A stretch of DNA of 64,000 nt from Treponema socranskii subsp. buccale (GCF_024181585.1 NZ_CP054258.1:992001-1056000); one strand, 5' to 3'. Positions 10,301 to 19,665 are shown, counted from the first letter of the stretch. Notes: generated by a model not told the origin, from the sequence alone. Numbers and translations: made by a program.

Positions 10301-11780
10301 GATTTCGGAAACAAGACCGTTTCACTGCAGTATCGGCGGAAAAATCGAAACGAAAAATCTTGACATACGCATCTCCGATGTCAGTGCCGATTTGGCCGCT
10401 CTTATGTCGCATGTTTCGAATGAGTTCCTCACGATATACAACGGTACGCTTATCGGTTCGGCGAAGATCACGGGGCTCCTTTCCGATCCCGAATTCAATG
10501 CCGGTTTTTCCGTCGAGCAGCCCGACTTCAGTTTGACTAAGGTTCTCCCGTATCACATCACTTCGGAGCGTTTTTTTGTGCTGATGGATCATAATGTCAT
10601 GACGATTCCGTCGGTAACGATGGACATACGCGGGAGTACTTTCGATGTCGCTTCGTCACTTTACCTTGATCGCTGGACATTCGACCGGCTTGAAGCGACC
10701 GTCCGCACTCCGCCGAATAAAACCGTTCCTGCGGATTTGGATGTCGATATGGCGGATTTCAGCGGACGGGCGGGCGTCGATTTGAATCTCATCCTTCAGG
10801 ATAAAATTTTCGATGTGACCGGGAAAGTATATGTCGAAGACGTAAAAGCGAAATTCCGTATGGCAGAATTGCTCGGAGAACGCGAAATGAATTATATCGT
10901 TCCGACGAGGGCAAATGTCGATGTCGTCTTCGGTCCGCACGTCAGCCTCGTCTTCGATCCGCTGCTCAGGTGCGTCTTTGCACCCGGCGATGCAATCAAA
11001 GTAAAATTCGACCAGACGGACAATTCGTATTCGATTGACGGCGATATGCACTTGCGTTCCGGCGATATCGCGTATTTGAACCGCAGCTTTTATCTGCGGC
11101 AAGGAACGATCCGTTTCAGCGATACGGACGATCGATTCAATCCGCGCATTACGGTGAAAGCCGAAACGAGAGAACGCGACTCGAACGGAAGCGATATACG
11201 AATCATCCTTTCGGCGGAAAATCAGCCCCTGCTCGATTTTAATCCGCAATTTTCATCGATTCCCGCAAAATCGGAGGCGGAAATCCGTACGCTTTTGGGG
11301 CAGATCGTCGCCGCCGATTCGGGAAACATGCGCGACATCCTTATCGCGACGACCGATTACGCCATTCAATCGACGATCGGGCGCGCCGTCGAAAACAAGT
11401 TGCGCGATTGGCTGAAATTTGATATATTTTCGATTAGAACGACCGTTTTGCAGAATACGCTGCGGATGGGTTTTTCAGGCGATTTAACCCGGAGAGATTT
11501 ATCGGCAGGTAACTTTCTCGACAATTCGACTGTTTATATTGGTAAATACTTCGGAAGCGTATTGTATGCCGATGCGCTCATGCATTTGGTGTACGATAAG
11601 ACGAGGGTTGACGACAGCTCGACGGCGCAGGGGATTACATTCCAGCCGGAATTCGGTTTCGAACTTGAAGCGCCGTTTGCGAACATTCGATGGGATATGG
11701 CACCCGATATCACTGCGATGCTCAATAATGTCATTGTTCCTTCGACGTCGCTGACGCTTTCGTGGCGATTTTCATTTTGA
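7395..11780 (+). CDS. tamB: TamB-like translocation/assembly protein (DUF490)
   Basis: This encodes 1461 residues. An N-terminal membrane anchor (residues about 8-28, RGLYILIFLTILLASFACVR) is followed by a very long beta-rich periplasmic region with AsmA/TamB-like repetitive strands. A C-terminal DUF490-type domain lies over about residues 1120-1461 (GDMHLRSGDIAYLNRSFYLRQGTIRF is typical). The protein ends in TLSWRFSF, with a terminal phenylalanine after alternating hydrophobics, as in TamB proteins. TamB-family proteins bridge the inner and outer membranes and are linked to outer-membrane protein insertion and phospholipid transfer. It lies directly upstream of bamA. No TamA gene is adjacent, so it probably works with BamA, as proposed for Borrelia. 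Confidence 0.88.
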   Translation: MSKKSVIRGLYILIFLTILLASFACVRPIYRALTENISHRAQTVRTMLENRTGLTFSYASLSPSILTVFNIKGIVLGSAADGKPLASIRRITLRYRLLKLLRGDIDSAFKSLVIDGITLEYDDEVDRAIIEKLASFVKTSNAKGGARRTDFSRISVDLPFSLLIKNVRIRYRSAKADASFTIRSADAVYNEASRSLGVNVRGGADVVLHGANGIRISGKYSLSSSVRHGLNGSSFVARFSNMTGGDFSFGRLNFRASYDDRVISVRTFQSAFPFMVRASYGIDSKKAEASFAAEHFTLSSFITSRSRADIMQRIGAVSLTARASAEYDVEQKSLSYTSGGSLFVPETLVKGSLSVRFDAAGTKDEVSIPRLVASGKNCDAEASLLYRFNGMRLSGTVDARRVALPNGNELSTELYFDPLDKGFVCFAPEVRLGEKTFTALEARVMPNGNSVDYSFELFDYAHAEADSPGSLRIDGSWLTRTNYIQAGININNFYLDSAAEAGAFFLTKNNSATLSSFSPRLAPYVFTGEFFVSSDLKSVSYNAPYALFVNTQKENEALFLSFDGNESSLQVSQLNVVYKGDTFSASAEIDRAPDSSGSFFTFDVQYKSVPYHFTGNIMHNFISVSGDYNLAAEFRRYDNGSMEGSFTMKNFPLHAAGTIWTLSAETGFAYTEDEGFAVHIARFESEDAGGKFPFSPRVFLSGTVSKYGAIFDSVSYTDSFSALTGSSQCTVNLREGRLDSAHFDMTMTNPISKESITASAEISNPDEAPFSVEMLKNNLYFNARILCANIDLNRFAAEQSENNRMAASVSATGTFENPYVIVSVDDADVMFAGIPLSATGSLILEERNLSVNEMHISYGRFLVDNVKADFSLESFTGSASADITTRVLKKDVKLPLLLKISDTVFSEKKRYPAFFSATLSSRGASGSLFVRPFPFSLSFSYAEGKALISSSSSLGVSGIITDKGDIDLKISETRPFHCSIGGKIETKNLDIRISDVSADLAALMSHVSNEFLTIYNGTLIGSAKITGLLSDPEFNAGFSVEQPDFSLTKVLPYHITSERFFVLMDHNVMTIPSVTMDIRGSTFDVASSLYLDRWTFDRLEATVRTPPNKTVPADLDVDMADFSGRAGVDLNLILQDKIFDVTGKVYVEDVKAKFRMAELLGEREMNYIVPTRANVDVVFGPHVSLVFDPLLRCVFAPGDAIKVKFDQTDNSYSIDGDMHLRSGDIAYLNRSFYLRQGTIRFSDTDDRFNPRITVKAETRERDSNGSDIRIILSAENQPLLDFNPQFSSIPAKSEAEIRTLLGQIVAADSGNMRDILIATTDYAIQSTIGRAVENKLRDWLKFDIFSIRTTVLQNTLRMGFSGDLTRRDLSAGNFLDNSTVYIGKYFGSVLYADALMHLVYDKTRVDDSSTAQGITFQPEFGFELEAPFANIRWDMAPDITAMLNNVIVPSTSLTLSWRFSF

Positions 11781-11792
11781 GCCTTTCGAAAG

Positions 11793-11884
11793 CCGATTCG
11801 AAGTCCGCGAAAGCGGACACGTAGAATCGGTTCTTTGCAGAACGAGCCGGAGGCTCCAGCTTTCTGCAAAAGTTTTTATGGGAG
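11793..11884 (+). promoter_or_regulatory. Structured leader before bamA, copy 1 of the hairpin/Shine-Dalgarno element
   Basis: Two nested hairpins fill the tamB-bamA gap. The first pairs CCGATTC (11793-11799) with GAATCGG (11824-11830) around GTCCGC-GAAA-GCGGAC (11803-11818). The second pairs TTTGCAGAA (11834-11842) with TTCTGCAAA (11862-11870) around GAGCC-GGA-GGCTC (11844-11856). The 3' end, CTGCAAAAGTTTTTATGGGAG (11864-11884), recurs base for base before the genes at 40065 and 50062 and includes the Shine-Dalgarno. There is no T-tract, so these are not simple terminators. Confidence 0.6.
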
Positions 11885-11889
11885 ATGAT

Positions 11890-14319
11890 ATGCGTTTTAA
11901 CCGCAGGATGTATATTCGTTTCGTGCTTTCGCTTTTCATTGCACTCAGTGCATCCTTAGCCGTGTCCGCCGAAGAAAGTGAAGATGACGGCTGGTTTTGG
12001 GGTAAAACGATTTCCGAAATTTCATTTGAAGGATTAAAAAACGTCAAACGTTCCGAACTTACGGGTATTACGAACGCTTTTGTCGGACGGCCGTTTACCG
12101 AAGAAGTGTATACCGATTTGACCGACCGCCTTTACGCGCTCGATATGTTCGACGATATTACACCGTTTGCAAAACACGATCCGAAAACGGCGGATAAAAT
12201 TCTGCTCGTCTTTCAGGTAAAAGAGCGCCCCGTCATCCAATCGATACGCTTTTCGGGTAACTCGAAAATCAGAAACGGAGAACTGCGCGATGCCGTCACG
12301 GTAAAGACCGGTGATATATTTGTCGAAAGCAAAGTGCTCCTCGATGAACGCGCGCTCCGCGACGTGTATTTGAAAAAAGGCTATACCGATGCGACGATTT
12401 CGCATACGACGGAAGAGCTTTCCGACGGAATCCGCATTACCTTTGTCATAAACGAAGGGGCAAGCACTGTAATCGCGGCGATACGTTTTTCCGGAAACGC
12501 TCTCGTTTCCGAGCGGACGCTCAAAAGCAAAATGACGCTCAAAGAAGCGGGTTTTATGAAAGGCGGCGCGTTTCAGCGTTCAGCGCTTGAGGCGGACAAA
12601 CAGGCTGTCGTTTTATATTATCAGGACCGCGGTTATGCGGATGCCCGCGTGCTCGACGTCGTACAGGAATCGGTTTTTAACGAAAAAAAAGGCCGCAACG
12701 AATTGACGCTTACCTTTGTCGTACAGGAAGGACCGCAGTACACGTACGCCGGAACGACGATAAGCGGCAACGAAATATTTTCAAAAGAAACGCTTTTGTC
12801 GTATATCAAATTGAAACCGGGTGCCGTCTTCAATCAGACGAAGTATCAGGAAGGTTTGCAGGGTATTACGAGCCTCTATGCCGAAAACGGCTATATGACC
12901 AATCAATACGCGCCTGCAGTCAATAAAGACGTCGAGCGGCGCACTATTTCCGTTTCGCTTTCGATCGTCGAGCGGCCGAGAAGCCACATCGAAAATATTA
13001 TCATCAAAGGCAATACCAAAACGAAGGATTACGTTATCAGACGGGAAATTCCGCTCGAGCCGGGCGACGTTTTTTCGCGCGATAAAGTCATGCAGGGTAT
13101 ACGAAACCTGTACAACCTCCAGTATTTTTCGAGCGTCGTGCCCGAGCCGATGCCCGGGAGTGAAAACAATCTCGTCGATTTGGTGTTTACCGTCGAAGAA
13201 CAATCGACGACGACGCTCGAATTCGGCATGACGTTTTCGGGTGTTTCCGATCCCGACGATTTTCCGATATCGCTTTTTGCGCGCTGGCAGAATTCGAATT
13301 TGCGGGGCGAAGGACGATCGATTTCCACGGGCACGAATATTTCGAATACGGCGCAAACCGTCAACGCATCTTACGGCCAAAACTGGCTGTTCGATTTGCC
13401 GATCGGTATCAGCGAGTCGATTTCGTTTTCGCATTCCAAAGAATCTTCTCTGCGCCTGCAGGTGCTCAACGACGGAACGGTTTCGGACGACGAATATTAT
13501 ATGCAGTTTGAATCGTGGGGCGTTACGTTCAGCTCTTCGATCGGCCGCCGCTGGCTCCCCGATTTTGCAATTTTGCAGCTGAACGGCGGGCTTTCGACGC
13601 TGCTCAACAGCAACGTATACGATCAGGGAATTTATGTACCGCACGATTCGAGCATCAATCAAAATGCGAACCGGCTCGGTTTAACCAATTCCGTGTGGGG
13701 CAGCGTATCGCTCGACAATCGCAATATCAGCTACGATCCCTCGCGCGGCTGGTTCGTCAGCCAGCGCATCGGCTGGTACGGCCTTATCCCCGGTCTTGAA
13801 AAAGAGTTTTTCCTTAAAAGCGATACGAAACTCGAAGGTTATTTTACACTGTTCAATATTCCCATTACGAAAGCCTGGTCGCTGAAAGCGGTATTCGCCG
13901 CGTATACGGGACTTACGGCGATATTCCCCATTCCCGGTACGCTCCTCGGCGATTCGAACAAAGCCTATATCGACGGCATGTTCAACGGGCGCGGATGGAC
14001 GAGCATCTATAACAAAGTGCGCGGCAAAGCGATGCTCAGCAATCGAGTCGAACTGCGCATCCCGATATTTCCGAATATCGTCGGCGTGGACGGCTTTTTC
14101 GATGCCGCCGCCGTTACGACGGACGTAAAAACGATGTTCAACAGTCTGTCGGTAAACGATTTTTATTTCAGCTTCGGCCCGGGCTTGCGCTTCCTTTTGC
14201 CGCAGTTCCCGCTGCACCTTTTGTACGCGTGGACGTTTAAACACAGCGATGCCAAAGGCTGGTATTTCAACGATCCGAACGGCGTGTTCGTGCTTTCGTT
14301 CAACATAACGAACCGTTGA
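11890..14319 (+). CDS. bamA: Outer membrane assembly protein BamA (Omp85; Tp92 homologue)
   Basis: This 809-residue protein folds and inserts outer-membrane beta-barrels. A signal peptide (about residues 8-27, ending SAEES) precedes tandem POTRA domains over about residues 35-420 (ISEISFEGLKNVKRSEL; IQSIRFSGNSKI; IENIIIKGNTKTKDYVIRRE). A 16-strand-type Omp85 barrel follows. GRGW at about residue 700 matches the position of the conserved barrel-loop RGF motif. I chose ATG 11890 because GGGAG (11880-11884) sits 5 nt ahead; the ATG at 11878 overlaps that Shine-Dalgarno. The neighbours tamB, skp and mutS match the Tp92 region of T. pallidum. Confidence 0.95.
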   Translation: MRFNRRMYIRFVLSLFIALSASLAVSAEESEDDGWFWGKTISEISFEGLKNVKRSELTGITNAFVGRPFTEEVYTDLTDRLYALDMFDDITPFAKHDPKTADKILLVFQVKERPVIQSIRFSGNSKIRNGELRDAVTVKTGDIFVESKVLLDERALRDVYLKKGYTDATISHTTEELSDGIRITFVINEGASTVIAAIRFSGNALVSERTLKSKMTLKEAGFMKGGAFQRSALEADKQAVVLYYQDRGYADARVLDVVQESVFNEKKGRNELTLTFVVQEGPQYTYAGTTISGNEIFSKETLLSYIKLKPGAVFNQTKYQEGLQGITSLYAENGYMTNQYAPAVNKDVERRTISVSLSIVERPRSHIENIIIKGNTKTKDYVIRREIPLEPGDVFSRDKVMQGIRNLYNLQYFSSVVPEPMPGSENNLVDLVFTVEEQSTTTLEFGMTFSGVSDPDDFPISLFARWQNSNLRGEGRSISTGTNISNTAQTVNASYGQNWLFDLPIGISESISFSHSKESSLRLQVLNDGTVSDDEYYMQFESWGVTFSSSIGRRWLPDFAILQLNGGLSTLLNSNVYDQGIYVPHDSSINQNANRLGLTNSVWGSVSLDNRNISYDPSRGWFVSQRIGWYGLIPGLEKEFFLKSDTKLEGYFTLFNIPITKAWSLKAVFAAYTGLTAIFPIPGTLLGDSNKAYIDGMFNGRGWTSIYNKVRGKAMLSNRVELRIPIFPNIVGVDGFFDAAAVTTDVKTMFNSLSVNDFYFSFGPGLRFLLPQFPLHLLYAWTFKHSDAKGWYFNDPNGVFVLSFNITNR

Positions 14320-14346
14320 TATATTTTAATAATTTTGGAGAATAAA

Positions 14347-14880
14347 ATGATGCATCGTTTACAAAAAATACTGATAGCGTCTTCACTCTGTACCGTTTTT
14401 TCCGCAGCATATCTTTCGGCACAGCAGATTACGAAATTCGGAGTGGTCGATACGGCGAAAGTGTATAACGCGTATTTCCGCAATTCTTCGGCGGTGCGCA
14501 ATTACGAACGAAAAAAAGCCGAGTATCAGGAAGAAATCAATAAACGGACGGAAGAGATCCGCGCATTGCAACAGAAAAAGCTCTCCTACGAAGATTCGGG
14601 CGACGAATCGAACGCGGTGCGCATCGAAAGCCAAATTACGCAAAAGACGGAATACCTCCGCGAATACACGAATGCGAAAAATATCGAACTTGCGACGATG
14701 CAGAAATCGCTGCAGGATTCCGATTCGTTTTATCGCAAGCTTTACGGCGTGCTTGCCAAAATCGCGGAAGCCGGCGGTTACAGCATGATTTTAAGTCTGC
14801 AGCAAAATAATGCAATTTTATGGTACAGCCCTTCGGTCGATGTTACCGACCAAGTGATTTCGGAACTCGGAAAAAATTAG
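14347..14880 (+). CDS. skp: OmpH/Skp-family periplasmic chaperone
   Basis: This encodes 177 residues with a signal peptide (about residues 1-25, cleavage after YLSAQ) and then the Skp/OmpH fold. A short beta segment FGVVDTAKVYN leads into a long charged coiled coil (about residues 45-130) and a C-terminal strand with SMILSLQQNNAILWYS, typical of the family. Skp chaperones hold unfolded outer-membrane proteins in the periplasm for BamA, which lies just upstream. TTGGAG (14335-14340) precedes ATG 14347 by 6 nt. A second ATG directly follows, and either could be used. Confidence 0.88.
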   Translation: MMHRLQKILIASSLCTVFSAAYLSAQQITKFGVVDTAKVYNAYFRNSSAVRNYERKKAEYQEEINKRTEEIRALQQKKLSYEDSGDESNAVRIESQITQKTEYLREYTNAKNIELATMQKSLQDSDSFYRKLYGVLAKIAEAGGYSMILSLQQNNAILWYSPSVDVTDQVISELGKN

Positions 14881-14884
14881 CGGC

Positions 14885-17467
14885 ATGAAGACGGAAAACT
14901 CGCCGACGCCGCTCATGGCGCAATATGCTTCCATAAAATCGAAGTATAAAAACGAAGTGCTGTTTTTCCGGCTCGGCGATTTTTACGAAATGTTCAACAA
15001 GGATGCGATAGAAGTATCGCGTCTTTTGAATCTGACGCTGACGCACAGAGGAGACGCTCCGATGTGCGGCATCCCGTATCACGCGGCGAAAGTGTATATC
15101 GCCCGCCTTTTGCGGCTCGGAAAAAAAATCGTCATCTGCGAACAGGTCGGGGAAGTTGCGCACGGCAAAGGCTTGACCGAACGCAAAGTCGTCGAAATCA
15201 TCACGCCGGGAACGGCGGTCGAAGCGGAATATCTCGACGGAAGCGTCGCGAACTATGCGGCCGCCCTCTCCGTGTCTCACGGCAAAGCGGGATTCGCGTT
15301 TATCGACGTGACGACTTCTTCGTTCAGCGCGACCTCTTGGCCGGCGTCACAGATGGCGGAGCATTTTCCGAAAGAGCTTTCTCGCTCGTCTCCGCGCGAA
15401 CTGCTTTTGCCCGAATCGCTGAAATCGTCTTCCGTCGTCCGGGAAGCTCTTTCCGCGTTTCCTTCTCTCTCACTCTCGTATTATCCCGATTGGCATTTCA
15501 ACGCGAATACGGCGTATAAAAAATTGACGGCGCAATTTAAAACGGCGAACCTCGCGCCATTCGGACTGAACGAAGATTCTGCCGAAGTCGCGCCTGCGGG
15601 TTTTTTGCTCGACTACCTTGAAAAGACGACGAACACCGCCGTTCCGCACGTGGACGGCATACGCGTGTACCGGGACAGCGAATACGTCGTCATCGATGAC
15701 TCTTCTATGCGCAATCTCGAAGTTACGGCGAATCTCCGCGACGGAAGCGCACAGTACAGTCTGCTCGAATGCGTCAACTATACGAAAACCGCGATGGGAA
15801 ACCGTATGCTCCGATCGTGGCTTTTGTATCCGCTTACCGATCTGAAAAAAATTTCCGCACGGCAGGAGCACGTATCCCTTTTTACGGACGACAGAAAACT
15901 ACTCGGCGATATACGGAACCGTCTCGAGCCCATACTCGACATCGAGCGGCTTGCCGGCCGCATCGCGATGGACAGAGCGCATCCGAAAGATTTGCAGGCT
16001 CTTCGCGCAAGTCTTGAGGGATGGCGGGATGCGCGCGCGATACTCCAAGAGCGGGATTTTTCGCTCATCGATTTTTCAAGTGCGGAGCGCATCATCGAAA
16101 TTATTAAAAATGCGATAAACGACGATCCTCCGACGACTCTTACTGAAGGGAAGATCATAAAAAGCGCTTGGTCGGAAGAACTCGATCACTGGAGAAGCGT
16201 TCACGACAATTTCGACAAAATACTTTCCCGCTACGAAGAAGAAGAGCGGCGGAACACGGGGATCGCCAATCTGAAAATAAAATATACGAATGCGTTCGGC
16301 TATTTTATCGAAGTGAGCAAGGGAAAGCTTTCGGCGGTTCCGCCTCACTTTATCATGCGCCGTGCGCTCGTAAACGGCGACCGCTATACGACCGAAAAGC
16401 TGCAGGAGCTCGAACACGAGCTTACCGAATCCGATACGAAAGTGCTCGAGCTCGAACGCGATCTTTTTATTAAAATCAGAAACTCTCTGCACGAATACGT
16501 ACCGTATCTCATGCAGCTTGCAGGCGAAATCGCCTATACCGATGCGTCATCCTCTTTTGCGCACGCCGCCGTTTTGCACGCTTGGACGAAGCCTGAAATC
16601 AACGACGGATGCGCGTTCGAAGTGGAGCAGGGCAGGCATCCCGTCGTTGAAGCGCACATGGGGGCGGGCGAGTTCGTACCGAACGATTTGACGATCGGAG
16701 ATGACGGTTCGCCTTCGTTTGCGCTTATCACGGGACCGAACATGGCCGGTAAGTCTACATTTCTCAGGCAAAACGCGCTCATCGCGCTGCTCGCGCAGAC
16801 GGGCTCCTTTGTGCCGGCAAAAAAGGCGAAGCTCGGCATCGTCGACAGAATTTTTTGCCGCGTCGGTGCGACGGACAACCTCGCACGCGGAGAATCGACC
16901 TTTCTCGTGGAGATGACTGAAACCGCGAATATCCTCCGTTCGGCGACGAAAAAATCGCTTGTCATTATGGACGAAGTCGGGCGCGGCACTTCTACGGAAG
17001 ACGGGCTTTCGATCGCTCAGGCGGTGTCGGAATATCTGCTCGACAGTATCGGATGCAAAACGCTCTTTGCGACGCACTACCACGAGCTTACCCGCATGGA
17101 ACATCCGTCGCTCGAAATGCTCTGTATGGACGTGTCGGAAGAAAACGGGACGGTTGTGTTTTTGCGGAAAGTAAAAGAGGGCGCTGCCGAAAACTCGTAC
17201 GGCATCCACGTCGCGCGCTTGGCGGGCGTTCCGCAGTCGGTGATCGACCGCGCGAGCGTCATCCTCGCGCATATCCAAAATCTTGCGGCGAACAAACCCG
17301 TACTCGATTCCGTTCCCGATGTTCACACCCCTTCCGATGCGCCCGGTCTTTTCAGCGACGAAGAGATCGTAATCGACGAAATACTTTCAGCCGACACCGA
17401 CAATATGACCCCTCTTGCCGCACTGCAGTCCGTCGCCCGCTGGAAAAAATCGCTTTCGGGAAGATAA
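14885..17467 (+). CDS. mutS: DNA mismatch repair protein MutS
   Basis: This 860-residue protein recognises mismatches. The mismatch-reading Phe-x-Glu lies in GDFYEMF (about residues 32-38). The connector and lever domains follow, and the ABC-type ATPase has Walker A GPNMAGKST (about 617-625), the signature region RGESTFLVEM and Walker B VIMDEVGRGTSTEDG (about 693-707). ATG 14885 lies 4 bp after skp, so the two are probably co-transcribed. An inverted repeat (17442-17452 with 17474-17484) at its 3' end may terminate transcription. Confidence 0.96.
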   Translation: MKTENSPTPLMAQYASIKSKYKNEVLFFRLGDFYEMFNKDAIEVSRLLNLTLTHRGDAPMCGIPYHAAKVYIARLLRLGKKIVICEQVGEVAHGKGLTERKVVEIITPGTAVEAEYLDGSVANYAAALSVSHGKAGFAFIDVTTSSFSATSWPASQMAEHFPKELSRSSPRELLLPESLKSSSVVREALSAFPSLSLSYYPDWHFNANTAYKKLTAQFKTANLAPFGLNEDSAEVAPAGFLLDYLEKTTNTAVPHVDGIRVYRDSEYVVIDDSSMRNLEVTANLRDGSAQYSLLECVNYTKTAMGNRMLRSWLLYPLTDLKKISARQEHVSLFTDDRKLLGDIRNRLEPILDIERLAGRIAMDRAHPKDLQALRASLEGWRDARAILQERDFSLIDFSSAERIIEIIKNAINDDPPTTLTEGKIIKSAWSEELDHWRSVHDNFDKILSRYEEEERRNTGIANLKIKYTNAFGYFIEVSKGKLSAVPPHFIMRRALVNGDRYTTEKLQELEHELTESDTKVLELERDLFIKIRNSLHEYVPYLMQLAGEIAYTDASSSFAHAAVLHAWTKPEINDGCAFEVEQGRHPVVEAHMGAGEFVPNDLTIGDDGSPSFALITGPNMAGKSTFLRQNALIALLAQTGSFVPAKKAKLGIVDRIFCRVGATDNLARGESTFLVEMTETANILRSATKKSLVIMDEVGRGTSTEDGLSIAQAVSEYLLDSIGCKTLFATHYHELTRMEHPSLEMLCMDVSEENGTVVFLRKVKEGAAENSYGIHVARLAGVPQSVIDRASVILAHIQNLAANKPVLDSVPDVHTPSDAPGLFSDEEIVIDEILSADTDNMTPLAALQSVARWKKSLSGR

Positions 17468-17488
17468 AGAAAACGATTTTTTCCTTTT
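17442..17488 (+). terminator. Probable terminator of the skp-mutS transcript
   Basis: GGAAAAAATCG (17442-17452, inside the last codons of mutS) is complementary to CGATTTTTTCC (17474-17484), which is followed by TTTT. The stem is A+T rich and the loop is 21 nt, so it is weaker than a textbook intrinsic terminator, but nothing else in the 77-bp convergent gap looks better. Confidence 0.45.
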
Positions 17489-17544
17489 CCGGTGCGGGGA
17501 CGGGGCGATGACGTTTTCGGCGCTCTGACTTTTCTACCCCTTTT

Positions 17545-19332
17545 TTAGTATATTTCGTCTATTTTTCCGGCATTAACGCCTGCTGCTATAAGTTTATCCT
17601 TTACGGTTGTCATGTATTTGACCTTAAACTGCGCACTATCGCAGGATGAAAAAGCGTCGTGTCCGATTGCGGTAATGGCGGTACATCTATAAAAATCGAA
17701 CACACTTACTCCGGAGCAGCTTGAAAAGGCATTGTGTCCGATTATACTGAGATTTTCGGGCATAGTTACGTACGTCAAATTTTGGCAGCTATTAAAAGCA
17801 TTGACTCCGATTTCGGAAAGCGCGGTACATCCGACCAAAACCGCCTGTGTCAAATTTGTACAAGAGAAAAAGGCTTCTTTTTCTATTACCGTAAGATTTT
17901 TAGGAAATTTAACCTCTTCTAATTTGCTGCACATTGAAAAAGTTCTTTCACTGATTTTGGTAAGAGCGGTACACGTAGAAAGGTCTACCTGTTTCAAATT
18001 GCTGCAATTCTGAAAGGCTCGTATTCCGATTGCAGTAAGATTTTCAGGAAAGTTTACCTGTTGCAAAGAGCTGCAGCCTTCAAAAGCGCTTTTACCGATA
18101 GAGATAAGATTTTCAGAAAAGTTTACCTGTTGTAAAGAGCTGCAGTTTCCAAAAGCGCTTTCACCGATTGAGATAAGACTTGCGGGCAGACTCACCTGAG
18201 TCAAGTACGACCACACGAAAGTAAATGCATCTATTTCGGTGCATCCGTCGGGAATAATGATTTTGCCTTTCGGTTTGCTTCCGGTGACGCCTGTGATCTT
18301 AGTACCGCTCCACTTGAATTTCGTATAGTTTGTTACGGCGTAGACGGTCGTATCTTGTGCAAAGCGGTCATTGTCGGTTAAGAGGTGCCCGTTTTCATCG
18401 TCGAGATGCCACTCATGAATACCGTAATCACCCGTATCCCAAGAAAATTGAAAAACCGCCTTTTTTGCGGCTTCAGTCTTTATATCTTTCCATGTTTTGC
18501 CTTTACCCGCTTCGATAAAATTATCGGATTTATTTTTTATGCGTTCGTCGCCCTTTATTGTAAGACGGGGCGCTCGGAATTTTGCAGTATAAACGGCATC
18601 GGATGAAGGAAAGGATGCGGGTACAGCAGGTTCCCATTTTTCAAAAATCATATCCTCTTGAGTCGGATTTTTAATACTGAACGACGCGCCGAACCTGCCT
18701 TTCAGTTTGGTTCCTTCTTCAAGAGGCGTTTCCGTAGTTCCGCCTTTAAGATCGAATGTGAGTGTGATTTCTTTTCTGTCGTATTCGATTTTTACTACGA
18801 CAGATCCGTCGTTTTTTATTGTTTGTTGCGTAAAGGGTTTTTCCGTAAAACCTTCATACGTTTTTGCCTGTGCTTTTGTTTGTTCTCCGATAATTCCGTA
18901 TAGAGACTCCGTGTCTTTCAGCTCATAGCCGTCAGCGCTAAGATTTTGCTGAAAATGCTGCACCTTATACAAAGCTTTTGCCTTTTCTTTTGAGGAGACA
19001 AAAACAGTTGTGTTGATTTGAAAACGGTAACCGTCGCTAAGTCTGTCCCCCCATATATCGTCAAGTCGCCATGCGTCGAATTCGTATCCGTCTTTATAGT
19101 TTACACGGATCTTATTCTTTATCTCGCTCCATTGTGTACCCCTGTCAACGTATAGAAATTTCGGATCGACACTTTCTACATGACTGTCTCTTTGTACAGC
19201 CACTATTATTGTTCGTGTCTGTTCCTCCGCTGACGGATTCGGACATCCGGTAAAAATCCCGATCGATGCTGCCGATACGGCAACTATCGCCATCCGTAAA
19301 AGAACATTTGTTTTCGACTTTCGTAGGTTCAT
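17545..19332 (-). CDS. BspA-type leucine-rich-repeat surface lipoprotein
   Basis: This encodes 595 residues. The signal peptide ends in IFTGC (Cys about residue 29), a relaxed spirochaetal lipobox, so a lipid-anchored envelope protein is likely. Two related modules (W..IK......W.LDD..G..L.D..RF...TTV) lie at about residues 55-115 and 275-345. About nine 23-residue LRR_5 repeats (LxxIGxxAFxxCxxLxxVxxP) fill about residues 360-580. A treponemal member, LrrA, mediates attachment and coaggregation; a similar role is inferred here. GGAGG lies 6-7 nt before ATG 19332. It is paralogous to the gene at 38556 over the second module and the repeats. Confidence 0.88.
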   Translation of the reverse strand: MNLRKSKTNVLLRMAIVAVSAASIGIFTGCPNPSAEEQTRTIIVAVQRDSHVESVDPKFLYVDRGTQWSEIKNKIRVNYKDGYEFDAWRLDDIWGDRLSDGYRFQINTTVFVSSKEKAKALYKVQHFQQNLSADGYELKDTESLYGIIGEQTKAQAKTYEGFTEKPFTQQTIKNDGSVVVKIEYDRKEITLTFDLKGGTTETPLEEGTKLKGRFGASFSIKNPTQEDMIFEKWEPAVPASFPSSDAVYTAKFRAPRLTIKGDERIKNKSDNFIEAGKGKTWKDIKTEAAKKAVFQFSWDTGDYGIHEWHLDDENGHLLTDNDRFAQDTTVYAVTNYTKFKWSGTKITGVTGSKPKGKIIIPDGCTEIDAFTFVWSYLTQVSLPASLISIGESAFGNCSSLQQVNFSENLISIGKSAFEGCSSLQQVNFPENLTAIGIRAFQNCSNLKQVDLSTCTALTKISERTFSMCSKLEEVKFPKNLTVIEKEAFFSCTNLTQAVLVGCTALSEIGVNAFNSCQNLTYVTMPENLSIIGHNAFSSCSGVSVFDFYRCTAITAIGHDAFSSCDSAQFKVKYMTTVKDKLIAAGVNAGKIDEIY

Positions 19333-19440
19333 TACAGTCCTCCAAGTAAATTTATCTGTGCGAATTGATTCGTCTCAATTTGTAAGACATCCGATTATTT
19401 TTTTATGTATAGTACCGGTCATAAAAAACGGGCGGGTATA

Positions 19441-19480
19441 TAAAAAAACGCACGGAAAGCGGCATCCTTTCGTGCGTTTT
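19441..19480 (-). terminator. Intrinsic terminator upstream of the LRR gene
   Basis: On the minus strand AAAACGCACG (19480-19471) pairs with CGTGCGTTTT (19454-19445), with four further A/G-C/T pairs, and the stem is followed by seven Ts (19448-19442). It ends RNA coming from murD or from the promoter at 19666-19693, before the LRR gene start at 19332. It could also act as an attenuator for that gene. Confidence 0.75.
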
Positions 19481-19567
19481 CTAAGAGAGATAGATTGCAT
19501 ATTGCCGCCGTTTTGTTCGGAGACGACAGTTAAAAAAATGAGCTTACGGGCGGAGGACGCTTTTAGC

Positions 19568-19664
19568 GCGAGTTGCGAGTTGCGAGTTGCGAGTTGCGAG
19601 TTGCGAGTTGCGAGTTGCGAGTTGCGAGTTGCGAGTTGCGAGTTGCGAGTTGCGAGTTGCGAGT
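19568..19664. repeat. Perfect 7-bp tandem repeat, about 13.9 copies
   Basis: GCGAGTT is repeated without a mismatch over 97 bp. Because seven is not a multiple of three, all frames read the same 7-residue peptide periodicity, but no start and Shine-Dalgarno support a protein. The unit is short and perfect, so copy number should vary by slipped-strand mispairing. A minus-strand promoter at 19666-19693 would start transcription at about 19659, inside the array. Confidence 0.95.
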
Positions 19665-19665
19665 A

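Noticed and set aside
7395-17467. Long opposite-strand open frames across tamB, bamA and mutS
   Set aside because: They are arginine-rich shadows produced by the codon pattern of the real genes and show no domains or ribosome sites.
19568-19664. CRISPR-like array
   Set aside because: The units are 7 bp and directly adjacent with no spacers; no cas genes are present.
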